Part shown: positions 42,030 to 51,245 of the stretch, one piece after another
Layout of the letters: each line of letters opens with the position of its first letter
Position numbering within the stretch: position 1 is the first letter of the stretch
Assembly (NCBI GenBank): GCA_032681305.1
Contig: CP136340.1
Span: 124,001 to 188,000, forward strand
Source: HIMB114 sp008638005
Lineage (GTDB): Bacteria; Pseudomonadota; Alphaproteobacteria; Pelagibacterales; Pelagibacteraceae
Length of the DNA stretch: 64,000 nt
Reading direction: 5' to 3'
Notes under the pieces: model-generated
What the model was told of the DNA's origin: nothing
Database searches by the model: none
Seen by the model: only the letters and a program-made list of their open reading frames with translations
Program-made: the position numbers and the translations under genes

Positions 42030-43282
42030 TACAAACCTTTCATACCTGGAAAATTAGTCATTTCTTCAATTTTTAAAAGTCGATTATATTTAGATACACG
42101 CTCAGATCTAGCCAAAGAACCCGTTTTTATTTGGTTTGAGTTTGTTGCAATTGCCAAGTCTGCTATAAACGTATCCTCGGTGTCGCCTGATCTGTGAGAA
42201 ATTATTGTATTAAATTTTTCTTTTTGAGCCAAATCAATTGTTTTTAGAGTTTCACTTACAGTTCCGATTTGATTTAATTTTATAAGAATAGCGTTAGCGG
42301 ATTTTTGTTCTATACCTTTTTTTAATCTATTCTCATTCGTAACGAACAAGTCATCCCCAACAATTTGAACGCTATCACCTATCGAGCCGGTTAAATTTGA
42401 CCATACTTCCCAATCATCTTCAAAAATTGGGTCTTCTATTGATTTGATAGGGTATTTTTTAATTAAATCTGCGTAATAATTGATCAATTCTTTAGAATTT
42501 ATTTTTTTTCCTGAAATAATAGAATAGTTTTTACCATCAAATAATTCATTAGAAGCGACATCAAGACACAAAGAGATATCTATACCTGGTTTAAAACCAG
42601 CGCTTTCAATCGACTCTAAAATCAAATCTAAAGCTTCTTCGTCACTTTCTAAACTTGGAGCAAATCCACCCTCATCACCAACACTTGTGTTTAATTTTTT
42701 TTTTTCTAATTTTTTTTTTAAATTTTGAATAGTTAAAAAGGCAAATTGCATGCACTCTTCAAATGATTTAGCACCGTCGGGTCTGATCATGAATTCCTGA
42801 ATGTTCAGTGAATTGTTTGCGTGCGCTCCTCCATTAATAATATTAAGTAATGGATATGGTAAACCGTATTCATTTTTTTTGTTCAAATATTGAAAAATTT
42901 CTTTCTTTTGGTTTAGGGCAGCAGCTTTACAATTTGCTATTGATACAGACAAAATAGCATTAGCACCTAAATTAGATTTGTTTTCTGTTCCATCTAAATT
43001 AATTAATAGACTGTCAATGTTCTCTTGCTCCAGGGAATTTTCATTGATTAGTTTATTATTTATAGTTGTGTTAACATTTTTAACTGCTTTAAAAACACTT
43101 TTATTTAAATAATCATCACTTTTATCTCTAAGTTCATGTGCTTCATAACTTCCAGTAGATGCTCCAGATGGGACAATTGACCTACCAATTGAACCATCTT
43201 CAAGCAAAACCTCTGTTTCGATTGTAGGATAACCTCTACTATCAAATACTTGACGTGCTTTTATTTTTTTAATTTTACCCAT
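42029..43282 (-). CDS. eno: Enolase
   Basis: The 417-residue enzyme interconverts 2-phosphoglycerate and phosphoenolpyruvate. It has ARQVFDSRGYPTIETEV at residues 9-25, GASTGSYEAHELRD near 39-52, SVGDEGGFAPSLES near 200-213, IEDPIFEDDW near 284-293 and the SHRSGDTEDTFIADLA block near 365-380. Catalytic Lys and Mg ligands are in place. It lies 1 base after kdsA. Confidence 0.97.
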   Translation of the reverse strand: MGKIKKIKARQVFDSRGYPTIETEVLLEDGSIGRSIVPSGASTGSYEAHELRDKSDDYLNKSVFKAVKNVNTTINNKLINENSLEQENIDSLLINLDGTENKSNLGANAILSVSIANCKAAALNQKKEIFQYLNKKNEYGLPYPLLNIINGGAHANNSLNIQEFMIRPDGAKSFEECMQFAFLTIQNLKKKLEKKKLNTSVGDEGGFAPSLESDEEALDLILESIESAGFKPGIDISLCLDVASNELFDGKNYSIISGKKINSKELINYYADLIKKYPIKSIEDPIFEDDWEVWSNLTGSIGDSVQIVGDDLFVTNENRLKKGIEQKSANAILIKLNQIGTVSETLKTIDLAQKEKFNTIISHRSGDTEDTFIADLAIATNSNQIKTGSLARSERVSKYNRLLKIEEMTNFPGMKGL

Positions 43283-43283
43283 C

Positions 43284-44114
43284 TTAAATTTTTTCTTTTT
43301 TAATCAAATTGTCTAAGATCGTGATTTTTTTTAAAAAATCATTTAAATTTGAAAGCTTTAACATATTTGCTCCATCAGAAGGTGCATTGTCTGGGTCATC
43401 ATGAACCTCTAAAAATAAACCAGAAATACCTATTGATACAGCAGCTTTAGAAAGGTCATATATATATTCTCTTTCTCCCCCACTACTTTCTCCTTTGCCA
43501 CCTGGCTGCTGAACGGAATGAGTGGCGTCAAAAATAACTGGATATTTTTCTTTTTTTAAAATTGATAATGATCTCATATCTGAAACAAGAGTATTGTAAC
43601 CAAACGATACTCCTCTTTCTGTAATCAATATTTTATCGTTATTAGAGTCGGATACTTTTTTAATAACATTTTTCATATCCCATGGAGCTAAAAACTGACC
43701 TTTCTTAATATTAACAATCAAATCAGTTTTTGCTGCAGCTATCAAAAGATCTGTTTGCCTGCAAAGAAACGCAGGTATTTGCAATATATCCACCACTTCT
43801 CTTAATTCATTACATTGTTCAGGATTATGAACGTCGGTTAAAATAGGTAGTTCAAATTGTTTTTTTATTTCATTAAATACTTCAATGGATTTGCTTAAAC
43901 CTAGACCTCTTTTAGAAGTTAGACTTGTTCTGTTTGCTTTGTCAAATGATGTTTTGTAAACTAAATTAATCTTATTTTTTTCACAAATTTTTTTCAAATT
44001 TTCCGCCATAAACATAGCATGTTCTCTGTTTTCAAGTTGACATGGGCCAGAAATTAAAAATAGAGAAGAATCGTTAGAAACGGAAAAATTTTTTATATTT
44101 AATTCTTTGTTCAT
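43284..44114 (-). CDS. kdsA: 3-deoxy-8-phosphooctulonate (Kdo-8-P) synthase
   Basis: The 276-residue aldolase condenses arabinose-5-phosphate and PEP for the LPS inner core. It shows LISGPCQLE near residues 17-25, YKTSFDKANRTS near 53-64, DVHNPEQC near 94-101 and DATHSVQQPGG near 194-204. Its presence, with lpxA/B/D/I at 55540-59628, shows the organism makes Kdo-lipid A-type LPS. It overlaps pyrG by one base. Confidence 0.96.
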   Translation of the reverse strand: MNKELNIKNFSVSNDSSLFLISGPCQLENREHAMFMAENLKKICEKNKINLVYKTSFDKANRTSLTSKRGLGLSKSIEVFNEIKKQFELPILTDVHNPEQCNELREVVDILQIPAFLCRQTDLLIAAAKTDLIVNIKKGQFLAPWDMKNVIKKVSDSNNDKILITERGVSFGYNTLVSDMRSLSILKKEKYPVIFDATHSVQQPGGKGESSGGEREYIYDLSKAAVSIGISGLFLEVHDDPDNAPSDGANMLKLSNLNDFLKKITILDNLIKKEKI

Positions 44115-45730
44115 TATTTCATATCTTTAGCGGCTTTCACAAAAGATGTAAACAAAGGGTGAGGGTTTAAAGGTCTAGATTTAAACTCAGGATGAAACTG
44201 CACACCAAAAAACCATGGATGAGATTTTAACTCAATTATTTCTGGTAACTTGTTGTTTTTAGACATGCCTGAAAAAACAATACCTTTTGACTCAAATTTA
44301 TTTTTGAAATTTATATTTACTTCATATCGGTGTCTATGCCTTTCGAAAATTTTATTTTTTTTATAAATTTTTTTTATCAATGAATTACTTTTTAAGTTAC
44401 AATCATAAGATCCAAGCCTCATTGTTCCACCTAATTTTTTTAAATTTCCATATTTAATAATTCCTTGTTGATCCCACTCTTCAATTAACCCCACTATTGG
44501 AGTGCATTTTTTATTAAATTCGGTTGATCCAGCATTATGAATTTTTAATACATTTCTAGCAAACTCAATTAAGGAAAGTTGCATACCAAAACAAATACCA
44601 AAGAATGGTATCTTATTTTTTCTGGCATATTCTATCGCTTTTATTTTACCCTCAGTTCCTCTTTTTCCAAATCCGCCTGGTATTAAAATACCATTGGTGT
44701 TCTTAAGTCTTTTTGGAATATCTTTAATTTTTATTTTTTCAGAATCTATTTTATCAATTTCTACTTTAACATTATTTGCAATCCCCCCATGAGTTAAAGC
44801 CTCATCTATAGATTTGTATGCATCTTTTAAATCAACATATTTTCCAATTACAGAAATTTTTACCTTTTTCTTTGAATTTAAAATTATATTTTTAATTTTA
44901 TGCCACGGCTTTAAATTAGGTTGTTTTTTACTATTAATTTTAAAAAGTTTTAAAACCTGTTTATCTAGTTTTTGATTAAAAAAACTTATAGGAGCTTCAT
45001 AAATTGTTTTAACATCTATAGTCTCGATCACGTTTTCGATATTTACATTACAAAATAAAGATATTTTTTTCTTTTGATCTTTAGGCAAAGATAGTTCTGA
45101 TCTACAGATAATTATATCTGGCTGTATACCAATGCTTCTCAATTCTTTAACTGAATGCTGGGTTGGTTTAGTTTTTGTTTCGGCAGAAGACTTTATAAAA
45201 GGAACGAAAGTAAGGTGAACAAATAATGAATTAGATTTTCCGACATCATTTGAAAATTGCCTTATGGCTTCTAAAAAAGGTAAGCTCTCAATATCACCGA
45301 CTGTTCCTCCGATTTCACAAATTATAAAATCAAATTTTGAAGTTTTATTTTTAATAAAATCTTTAATTTCATTTGTGACATGCGGTATTACTTGAACTGT
45401 ATTACCAAGATAATTGCCCGATCTTTCTTTCTCTAATATTTTTGAATATATTTTTCCAGTTGTAACATTGTCAATTGAAGTTAAATTTGTATCAACAAAT
45501 CGTTCATAATGACCTAGATCTAGATCAGTTTCGGCACCATCATCAGTAACGAATACCTCGCCATGTTCAAATGGATTCATTGTTCCAGGATCGATATTTA
45601 AATACGGGTCTAATTTTCTAATTTTAACTTTAAACCCTCTGCTCTTTAATAGATATCCAAGTGATGCAGAAGTTAATCCTTTGCCGATTGAAGAAACCAC
45701 ACCGCCAGTTACAAAAATATAACGCGTCAT
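44114..45730 (-). CDS. pyrG: CTP synthase
   Basis: The 538-residue enzyme has an N-terminal synthetase domain (FVTGGVVSSIGKGLTSASLG at residues 6-25; GEVFVTDDGAETDLDLGHYERF near 57-78). The C-terminal glutaminase carries the nucleophile Cys in FFGICFGMQ near 375-383 and HPEF near 516. It aminates UTP to CTP. It begins 43 bases after secG; a possible promoter is listed separately. The CTP product feeds cdsA and kdsB-type reactions. Confidence 0.97.
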   Translation of the reverse strand: MTRYIFVTGGVVSSIGKGLTSASLGYLLKSRGFKVKIRKLDPYLNIDPGTMNPFEHGEVFVTDDGAETDLDLGHYERFVDTNLTSIDNVTTGKIYSKILEKERSGNYLGNTVQVIPHVTNEIKDFIKNKTSKFDFIICEIGGTVGDIESLPFLEAIRQFSNDVGKSNSLFVHLTFVPFIKSSAETKTKPTQHSVKELRSIGIQPDIIICRSELSLPKDQKKKISLFCNVNIENVIETIDVKTIYEAPISFFNQKLDKQVLKLFKINSKKQPNLKPWHKIKNIILNSKKKVKISVIGKYVDLKDAYKSIDEALTHGGIANNVKVEIDKIDSEKIKIKDIPKRLKNTNGILIPGGFGKRGTEGKIKAIEYARKNKIPFFGICFGMQLSLIEFARNVLKIHNAGSTEFNKKCTPIVGLIEEWDQQGIIKYGNLKKLGGTMRLGSYDCNLKSNSLIKKIYKKNKIFERHRHRYEVNINFKNKFESKGIVFSGMSKNNKLPEIIELKSHPWFFGVQFHPEFKSRPLNPHPLFTSFVKAAKDMK

Positions 45731-45738
45731 GGAAGTTC

Positions 45739-45766
45739 TTTATAGTGTAATAAATCAGTATGTAAA
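45739..45766 (-). promoter_or_regulatory. Possible promoter before pyrG
   Basis: On the minus strand TTTACA (45766-45761), 16 bases, then TATAAA (45744-45739). Initiation would be at or a few bases before the ATG at 45730, implying a very short or absent leader. Weak evidence in AT-rich DNA. Confidence 0.3.
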
Positions 45767-45773
45767 AGACAAT

Positions 45774-46070
45774 TTACTTTGAGCTTGGAATCTTTGGACG
45801 ATTATCGTCTTTTTTTTCAATTTTATCTAGAACCGAACCGCTTTTATTTTCTCCTCTATGAATTGCGGTTAAAGAAATGCTAGTAATTATAAACAATAAA
45901 GCAACAATTGAAGTAAATTTTGTTAAAAAACTTCCCGCACCTCTGGATGACATCAAAGAGTCGCTTCCGCCACCAATACCTAGCGCCCCACCCTCAGACT
46001 TCTGCATTAACACAGAACCTATTAGTAAAATCGCAAGAATAACGTGCACTGTAATTATAATATTTTCCAC
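45774..46070 (-). CDS. secG: Preprotein translocase subunit SecG
   Basis: The 98-residue protein has two membrane helices (about residues 3-22 and 53-70) linked by a loop LMQKSEGGALGIGGGSDSLMSSRGAGSFLTK, the SecG signature region. A polar tail follows. It assists SecYE during export. The start is GTG (46068-46070), 5 bases after the tpiA stop. The tpiA-secG-pyrG order is standard. Confidence 0.93.
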   Translation of the reverse strand: MENIIITVHVILAILLIGSVLMQKSEGGALGIGGGSDSLMSSRGAGSFLTKFTSIVALLFIITSISLTAIHRGENKSGSVLDKIEKKDDNRPKIPSSK

Positions 46071-46075
46071 GAGAT

Positions 46076-46828
46076 TTAGTTATAATATTTTTTGATTATA
46101 TCAATGAAATTTTTTGATTTTAAAGATGCCCCACCTATCAAAAAGCCATTGCATTTATTTATATTAACGAATTGTTTTATATTTTTTGAACTTACAGACC
46201 CACCATACAAAAGAGAGATGGAAAATTTAAAATCTTTTTTTAAATAATAAGAAATTTTGTTAAAAAAATTATTTAAATATTTATTTTGAGGTATAATTCC
46301 TGTTCCAATTGACCAAATTGGCTCATATGCAATAGTTATATTTCTTAAATCTTTTTTATTCTTTGGCAAAACTAACTTTAATTGATTTTTTACTATTTGA
46401 AACGATTTGTTTGCTTTGTATTGCATTAAGTTCTCACCAACACACAAAATAATTTTTAAATTTTTTTCTAAAGCGTATTTTATTTTTGTCTTAATTATTA
46501 AATTAGTTTCTCCCTTTGCTCTCAACTCAGAATGTCCGATAATCACATATTTGCATTTTAAATCCTTAAGCATATTTATGCTAATTGATCCTGTATAGGG
46601 TCCTGAATTTATATCTTGAACAGAAAAATTTTGGGCTCCTAAATTAATTTTTTTTAAATCAAATCTTGATTTTGCCAAACCTAATAAAGTATATGGCAAG
46701 CAGAATGTACAATTAAAATCATTTTTTTTTATTTTTTTTAAATAATCGCTTACTCTTGAGATATGATTTAAATCTTTAATTAAACCATTCATCTTCCAAT
46801 TTGCGATAAAATGTTTTTTTGAATGCAT
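46076..46828 (-). CDS. tpiA: Triosephosphate isomerase
   Basis: The 250-residue enzyme has NWKMNG (catalytic Lys, residues 10-15), VIIGHSELR (catalytic His, near 94-102; the family usually has HSERR) and IAYEPIWSIGTG (catalytic Glu, near 165-176). It also has LLYGGSVSSKN near 213-223 for phosphate binding. It interconverts DHAP and G3P. It is divergent from ppiD with a 43-base spacer. Confidence 0.95.
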   Translation of the reverse strand: MHSKKHFIANWKMNGLIKDLNHISRVSDYLKKIKKNDFNCTFCLPYTLLGLAKSRFDLKKINLGAQNFSVQDINSGPYTGSISINMLKDLKCKYVIIGHSELRAKGETNLIIKTKIKYALEKNLKIILCVGENLMQYKANKSFQIVKNQLKLVLPKNKKDLRNITIAYEPIWSIGTGIIPQNKYLNNFFNKISYYLKKDFKFSISLLYGGSVSSKNIKQFVNINKCNGFLIGGASLKSKNFIDIIKKYYN

Positions 46829-46871
46829 TTTTATATTATATAGATATGTAACACATTCTTACTAAAGAAAA

Positions 46872-48254
46872 ATGAAAAGCCTATCAAAAAAAATATTTTT
46901 AACATTATTTACGGGGATCATAATTATCGTTTTTGGTGCATGGGGAATGGGAGATTTATTTTCTGGGGGTAACAAGAATATAATTGCAACCGTTGATAAT
47001 AAAAAGATATTTGTACAAGATTTTATCACAAATGCCAGATTGTTATTACAACAAAAACAAAAGAATAAACTGGATGATCAAGATTATAATTATATTTTAA
47101 ATAGATTGATATCAGAAAAGATATATGAAATTTTGTCGTCAGACTTAGATTTAAAAGTTAGTGATCAAGCCTTAGCAACATACATAAAATCTAATAAAGA
47201 ATTTCAAGACCAGAACGGTGATTTTTCAAGAATACAATACGAAAAATATCTTTTATTAAATAATCTAAACAGTCAAACTGTCGAATTCTTTCTTAAAAAA
47301 GAATTAGTAAAAAAAATTGCAACACAATCATTTATTAATGGAGTTACATTCACAAATTATCATAAAAAAAATTTAGAAAATGATTTTTTAAAACAAGTAA
47401 GGGCCGAATATATAAAAATAAATTCAAATAAAACATTCTCTGAAAATAAAATTAAAAATTACTTTGCTGATAACGAGAAACAGTTTTCTTTGCGTCAAAT
47501 GAGAAGTGGAAAAATTACAGACCTCGATTATAAAAACCTTGGGTTTCAAAATGAAAATGATGAATATTATAAAATGCTCAATAATATCGAAAATGATATT
47601 ATTTCAAATATTTCATTTGAAGAAATAATTAAAAAATACAATCTAAAAACACAAGCTGTTTCGAGAATTAATAAAGCAGGTTTAAATCTTAATTATGATT
47701 TTTCAAAAAAGAAACAATTTGCAAATGCGTTGTTTTCATTAAATGAAAATTTAAATACAGAAATTTTTGAAATTAATAAAAAAAAATATTTAGTAAAATT
47801 AGATGAAATTTATGAAAACGGTAAAACCAATTTAAATGAAAAAATTAAAAATCAAATAATTGAAAAATTAAATTTTAAAGAAAAAAAAGAAATAGCTAAA
47901 ATCATTATCAATAATAATAGTTTTGATGAAAATAAAAATCAAATTACAGAAGTCTTTTTCAAAGATATTAGCGATAATCAAAAATTATTTAATAATGAAA
48001 ACATGGTTAAAATATTCAATATGAAAATTGGTGAAACTTTTTCTATTAACGAAAACAATGATGTTTATGTAATTAAAATTAAAAATTTTTCTAAAAAAAA
48101 TAAAAAAATAGAAAACTTAGAAACAATAATTGAAAACCAAGTTATTAATAATTTTCAATCTATAATTCTTCAAAGCTTAGATGATTATTTATTAAAAAGA
48201 TACCCTATTAAAATCAATGAAAAAGTACTTAATCAAATTAAAAAAAATATTTAA
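46872..48254 (+). CDS. ppiD: PpiD-like periplasmic chaperone / peptidyl-prolyl isomerase homologue
   Basis: The 460-residue protein has an N-terminal membrane anchor (FLTLFTGIIIIVFGAWGMGD, residues 9-28) and a SurA-N-like chaperone domain (about 35-180). The C-terminal region resembles the PpiD distal part (FANALFSLNENLNTEIFEI near 281-299). The central parvulin domain is not clearly preserved, and the protein is about 150 residues shorter than usual, so it may be a chaperone without isomerase activity. It would help outer-membrane proteins reach BamA (59637-61874). The ppiD-trpE adjacency is conserved in alphaproteobacteria; the two overlap by one base. Confidence 0.8.
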   Translation: MKSLSKKIFLTLFTGIIIIVFGAWGMGDLFSGGNKNIIATVDNKKIFVQDFITNARLLLQQKQKNKLDDQDYNYILNRLISEKIYEILSSDLDLKVSDQALATYIKSNKEFQDQNGDFSRIQYEKYLLLNNLNSQTVEFFLKKELVKKIATQSFINGVTFTNYHKKNLENDFLKQVRAEYIKINSNKTFSENKIKNYFADNEKQFSLRQMRSGKITDLDYKNLGFQNENDEYYKMLNNIENDIISNISFEEIIKKYNLKTQAVSRINKAGLNLNYDFSKKKQFANALFSLNENLNTEIFEINKKKYLVKLDEIYENGKTNLNEKIKNQIIEKLNFKEKKEIAKIIINNNSFDENKNQITEVFFKDISDNQKLFNNENMVKIFNMKIGETFSINENNDVYVIKIKNFSKKNKKIENLETIIENQVINNFQSIILQSLDDYLLKRYPIKINEKVLNQIKKNI

Positions 48255-49693
48255 TGAAATATTGCAATAGATTTAGTTACAATACTTTTAAAAAAAAAAA
48301 TTCCGTATCTGTTATCTATTCTATTGAAGAAAGGGTAAAAATTAATAAGATTAATCTTTTTATTGATAATGTTTTAAATAAAAAAAATTCATTTATTTTT
48401 GAGTCTGTTGAAAAGGCTAAAAATAGAGGCAGATATACAATATTTGGTTTCAATCCTGATTTAATTTTAGAAGTAAAAAAAAACAATATTTACTTAAATA
48501 AAAGAAAAATAAAAAATAAACAAAATCCAAAAAACTATTTAGAAAAATTTATTAATAATTTTAAATTTAATTTACCAAATAATTTACCTAAGATGTCAAT
48601 GATGATGGCAGGATATCTTGGTTATGATTTTATTAGATATTTTGAAAAAATACCTGATAAAAATAACGATGATCTTAAAATTCCAGATGTTAAATTAATC
48701 AGACCAAATTTCATTTATATTCATGATAATAAACTTCATAAGTTTTTTTATATTAAGATAAGTTTTAATAAAAATAGCAGTTACGATATTGAATTAAAAA
48801 ATTTAAAAGAACAATTAAAAAAAGATCTATCGAAAAACGAAATAAACAAAACAAATTTTAAAATAAAAAAAAGTAACAACAATGTTAGATCAAATATCAG
48901 TAAACAAAAATTTATTAAAATAGTAAATAAAGCAAAAAAATACATTGCTTCAGGGGATATTTTTCAAGTTGTTTTAAGCCAAAGATTTGAAAAAAATCTA
49001 GGTAAAAACCCTTTGGATATTTACAAAAAAATTAGATTAACAAATCCATCTCCATTTTTATACTACTTTAACTTTTCAAACTTTCAAATTATAGGAAGTA
49101 GCCCTGAAATTTTAGTAAGAATTAGGGATAAAAAAATTACGATTAGACCCATTGCGGGTACAAGAAAAAGAGGGAAAAATAAAATTCAAGACTTAAGACT
49201 TGCTAAAAGTTTATTAAATGACCCAAAGGAACTGTCCGAACATTTAATGTTACTAGATCTTGGAAGAAATGATGTAGGCAGAGCTGCAGAAAATGGGTCT
49301 GTCAAAGTGGATGAAAAATTTAAAATAGAAAAATATTCCCATGTTATGCATATTGTATCAAATGTTTTTGGTAAGTTTAAAAATAGCATGTCTGTTTTAG
49401 ACGGTCTATTATGCGGATTTCCTGCTGGTACAGTTTCTGGAGCACCTAAAATAAGAGCGATGGAAATTATAGATGAGTTAGAAAATAAGAAAAGAAAACT
49501 ATACGCAGGTGGGGTTGGTTATTTTTCAGGCAATGGGGACATGGACACATGCATTGCTTTAAGAACCGCTTTAGTTAAAAATAAAAAAATTTATGTACAA
49601 GCTGGAGCCGGTATTGTTGCAGATAGCGTACCAATTAAAGAGTATTATGAAACAGTTAATAAAGCTAAAGCTCTATTAGAGGCAGCTAAATGA
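48254..49693 (+). CDS. trpE: Anthranilate synthase component I
   Basis: The 479-residue chorismate-using enzyme has IASGDIFQVVLSQRF near residues 231-245, RPIAGTRKRG near 298-307, HLMLLDLGRNDVGR near 330-343 and FPAGTVSGAPKIRAMEII near 391-408. With TrpG it makes anthranilate. An 11-base A run (48290-48300) lies at codons 13-16, a candidate site for slippage. No leader peptide or attenuator can precede it, because its ATG overlaps the ppiD stop. Confidence 0.96.
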   Translation: MKYCNRFSYNTFKKKNSVSVIYSIEERVKINKINLFIDNVLNKKNSFIFESVEKAKNRGRYTIFGFNPDLILEVKKNNIYLNKRKIKNKQNPKNYLEKFINNFKFNLPNNLPKMSMMMAGYLGYDFIRYFEKIPDKNNDDLKIPDVKLIRPNFIYIHDNKLHKFFYIKISFNKNSSYDIELKNLKEQLKKDLSKNEINKTNFKIKKSNNNVRSNISKQKFIKIVNKAKKYIASGDIFQVVLSQRFEKNLGKNPLDIYKKIRLTNPSPFLYYFNFSNFQIIGSSPEILVRIRDKKITIRPIAGTRKRGKNKIQDLRLAKSLLNDPKELSEHLMLLDLGRNDVGRAAENGSVKVDEKFKIEKYSHVMHIVSNVFGKFKNSMSVLDGLLCGFPAGTVSGAPKIRAMEIIDELENKKRKLYAGGVGYFSGNGDMDTCIALRTALVKNKKIYVQAGAGIVADSVPIKEYYETVNKAKALLEAAK

Positions 49694-50253
49694 AAGTAAT
49701 TTTAATTGATAATTACGATAGCTTTACATTCAATGTCTATCATTACTTAAAAAATAGAAAATGCAGTGTAAAAGTTTTAAGGAATGATAAATTTAAATTA
49801 AATGAATTAAATAAATTTGATAAAATTGTAATTTCGCCAGGACCAGGAAACCCCGACCAAGCAGGTAGATGTCTAGATTTAATTAGAAAATTTTATAAAA
49901 CTAAACCAATCTTAGGTATTTGTTTAGGGCACCAAGCTTTGGCGCAAAGCTTTGGAGCAAAAATTATCAAAACTAAAAACCTTATGCATGGAAAAATAAG
50001 CAAGATATATATTAAAAAAAGAAACGGTATATTTAAAAATTTACCAAGCGTTATAGATGGAACAAGATATCATAGTTTAATTATTGATAAAAATACTCTT
50101 AATAAATCTTTTGAAATAACATCCTTCACAAAAGATAATATAATAATGGGCATACAACATAAAAGCTTACCTCTATTTGGAATACAATTTCATCCAGAAA
50201 GTTATAAAACTCAATTTGGACAAAAAATAATAAACAATTTTATTGATTTATGA
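49690..50253 (+). CDS. trpG: Anthranilate synthase component II (glutamine amidotransferase)
   Basis: The 187-residue class I amidotransferase has IDNYDSFTFN at residues 5-14, SPGPGNPDQAG near 53-63, the nucleophile in LGICLGHQAL near 74-83 and the FHPESYKT triad block near 170-177. It supplies ammonia to TrpE and possibly to PabB. Four-base overlaps join it to trpE and trpD. Confidence 0.95.
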   Translation: MKVILIDNYDSFTFNVYHYLKNRKCSVKVLRNDKFKLNELNKFDKIVISPGPGNPDQAGRCLDLIRKFYKTKPILGICLGHQALAQSFGAKIIKTKNLMHGKISKIYIKKRNGIFKNLPSVIDGTRYHSLIIDKNTLNKSFEITSFTKDNIIMGIQHKSLPLFGIQFHPESYKTQFGQKIINNFIDL

Positions 50254-51245
50254 CTCTAGAAAACATCCTTAAAAAAACACTTAACCGCACGTCTCTCACT
50301 CAAGTAGAAAGTAAAACATTATTTACAAATATAATGGATGGAAAAATAGAGGATGCAACTTTAAAAAAGATTTTAATTAATATGTCTGAAAAAGGCGAAA
50401 CTGCTGAAGAAATTACTGGCGGTGCAGAAGTTCTAAGAGAAAAATGTTTAAAAATTAATCTCTCAGGAGAAATTATTGATACATGTGGTACAGGCGGAGA
50501 CGGGAAAAATACCATAAATATTTCAACGGCTAGCGCTTTATTACTTGCCGCTATGGGAAACAAAGTTGCAAAACATGGAAATAAAAGTGTATCGTCAAAC
50601 TGTGGGTCGGCGGATGTTTTAGAAAAGCTAAAAATTAAAATTGATTTAAATCCTAATGATGCAGAAAAATATTTTAAAAAAAATAATTTTATATTTATGT
50701 TCGCTCCACTTTATCACTCCGCAATGAAAAATGTTGCAAATGTTAGAAAAGAGCTAAAAAAAAGAACCATATTCAATTTATTGGGTCCCCTTTGTAATCC
50801 TGCTAACGTTGATAGGCAGTGTATTGGAGTATTTTCAAATGAAATACTTGAAAAATATATTCAGGTTTTAAAAAAATTGGGTACAAAAAAAGCTTGGGTT
50901 TTTCACAGCGAAGATGGTTTAGATGAAATTTCTATTTTTTCAAAAACTAAAGTTTATGAACTTAATAATAATGAAATTACATCCTTTGAAATAAATCCTA
51001 ATACAATCATACAAAATGAATATAGATTTGATGATATTGTTGGAAAAGATGCAGAATATAATGCTCAAAAAATTATAGATTTATTCAAAGGAAAGACTGG
51101 AGCATTGAATGAAATAGTCTCCCTAAATACAGCCGCAGGATTATTAGTTTTAGATAAATTTAGTAATTTAAAAGAAGCATACAGTTATACTAAAGATTTT
51201 TTAAACTCTGGAAAAGCATTTAATTATTTAAATGAGTTAAGCTAA
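50250..51245 (+). CDS. trpD: Anthranilate phosphoribosyltransferase
   Basis: The 331-residue enzyme has DTCGTGGDGKNTINIST near residues 77-93 (PRPP binding), KHGNKSVSSNCGSADVLE near 107-124 and MFAPLYHSAMKNVANVRKEL near 149-168. It joins phosphoribose to anthranilate. It overlaps trpG by 4 bases and trpC by one. Confidence 0.96.
   Translation: MTLENILKKTLNRTSLTQVESKTLFTNIMDGKIEDATLKKILINMSEKGETAEEITGGAEVLREKCLKINLSGEIIDTCGTGGDGKNTINISTASALLLAAMGNKVAKHGNKSVSSNCGSADVLEKLKIKIDLNPNDAEKYFKKNNFIFMFAPLYHSAMKNVANVRKELKKRTIFNLLGPLCNPANVDRQCIGVFSNEILEKYIQVLKKLGTKKAWVFHSEDGLDEISIFSKTKVYELNNNEITSFEINPNTIIQNEYRFDDIVGKDAEYNAQKIIDLFKGKTGALNEIVSLNTAAGLLVLDKFSNLKEAYSYTKDFLNSGKAFNYLNELS

Noticed and set aside
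48200..48260. trp attenuator or leader peptide before trpE.
   Set aside because: trpE begins on the last base of the ppiD stop codon, so there is no leader space.
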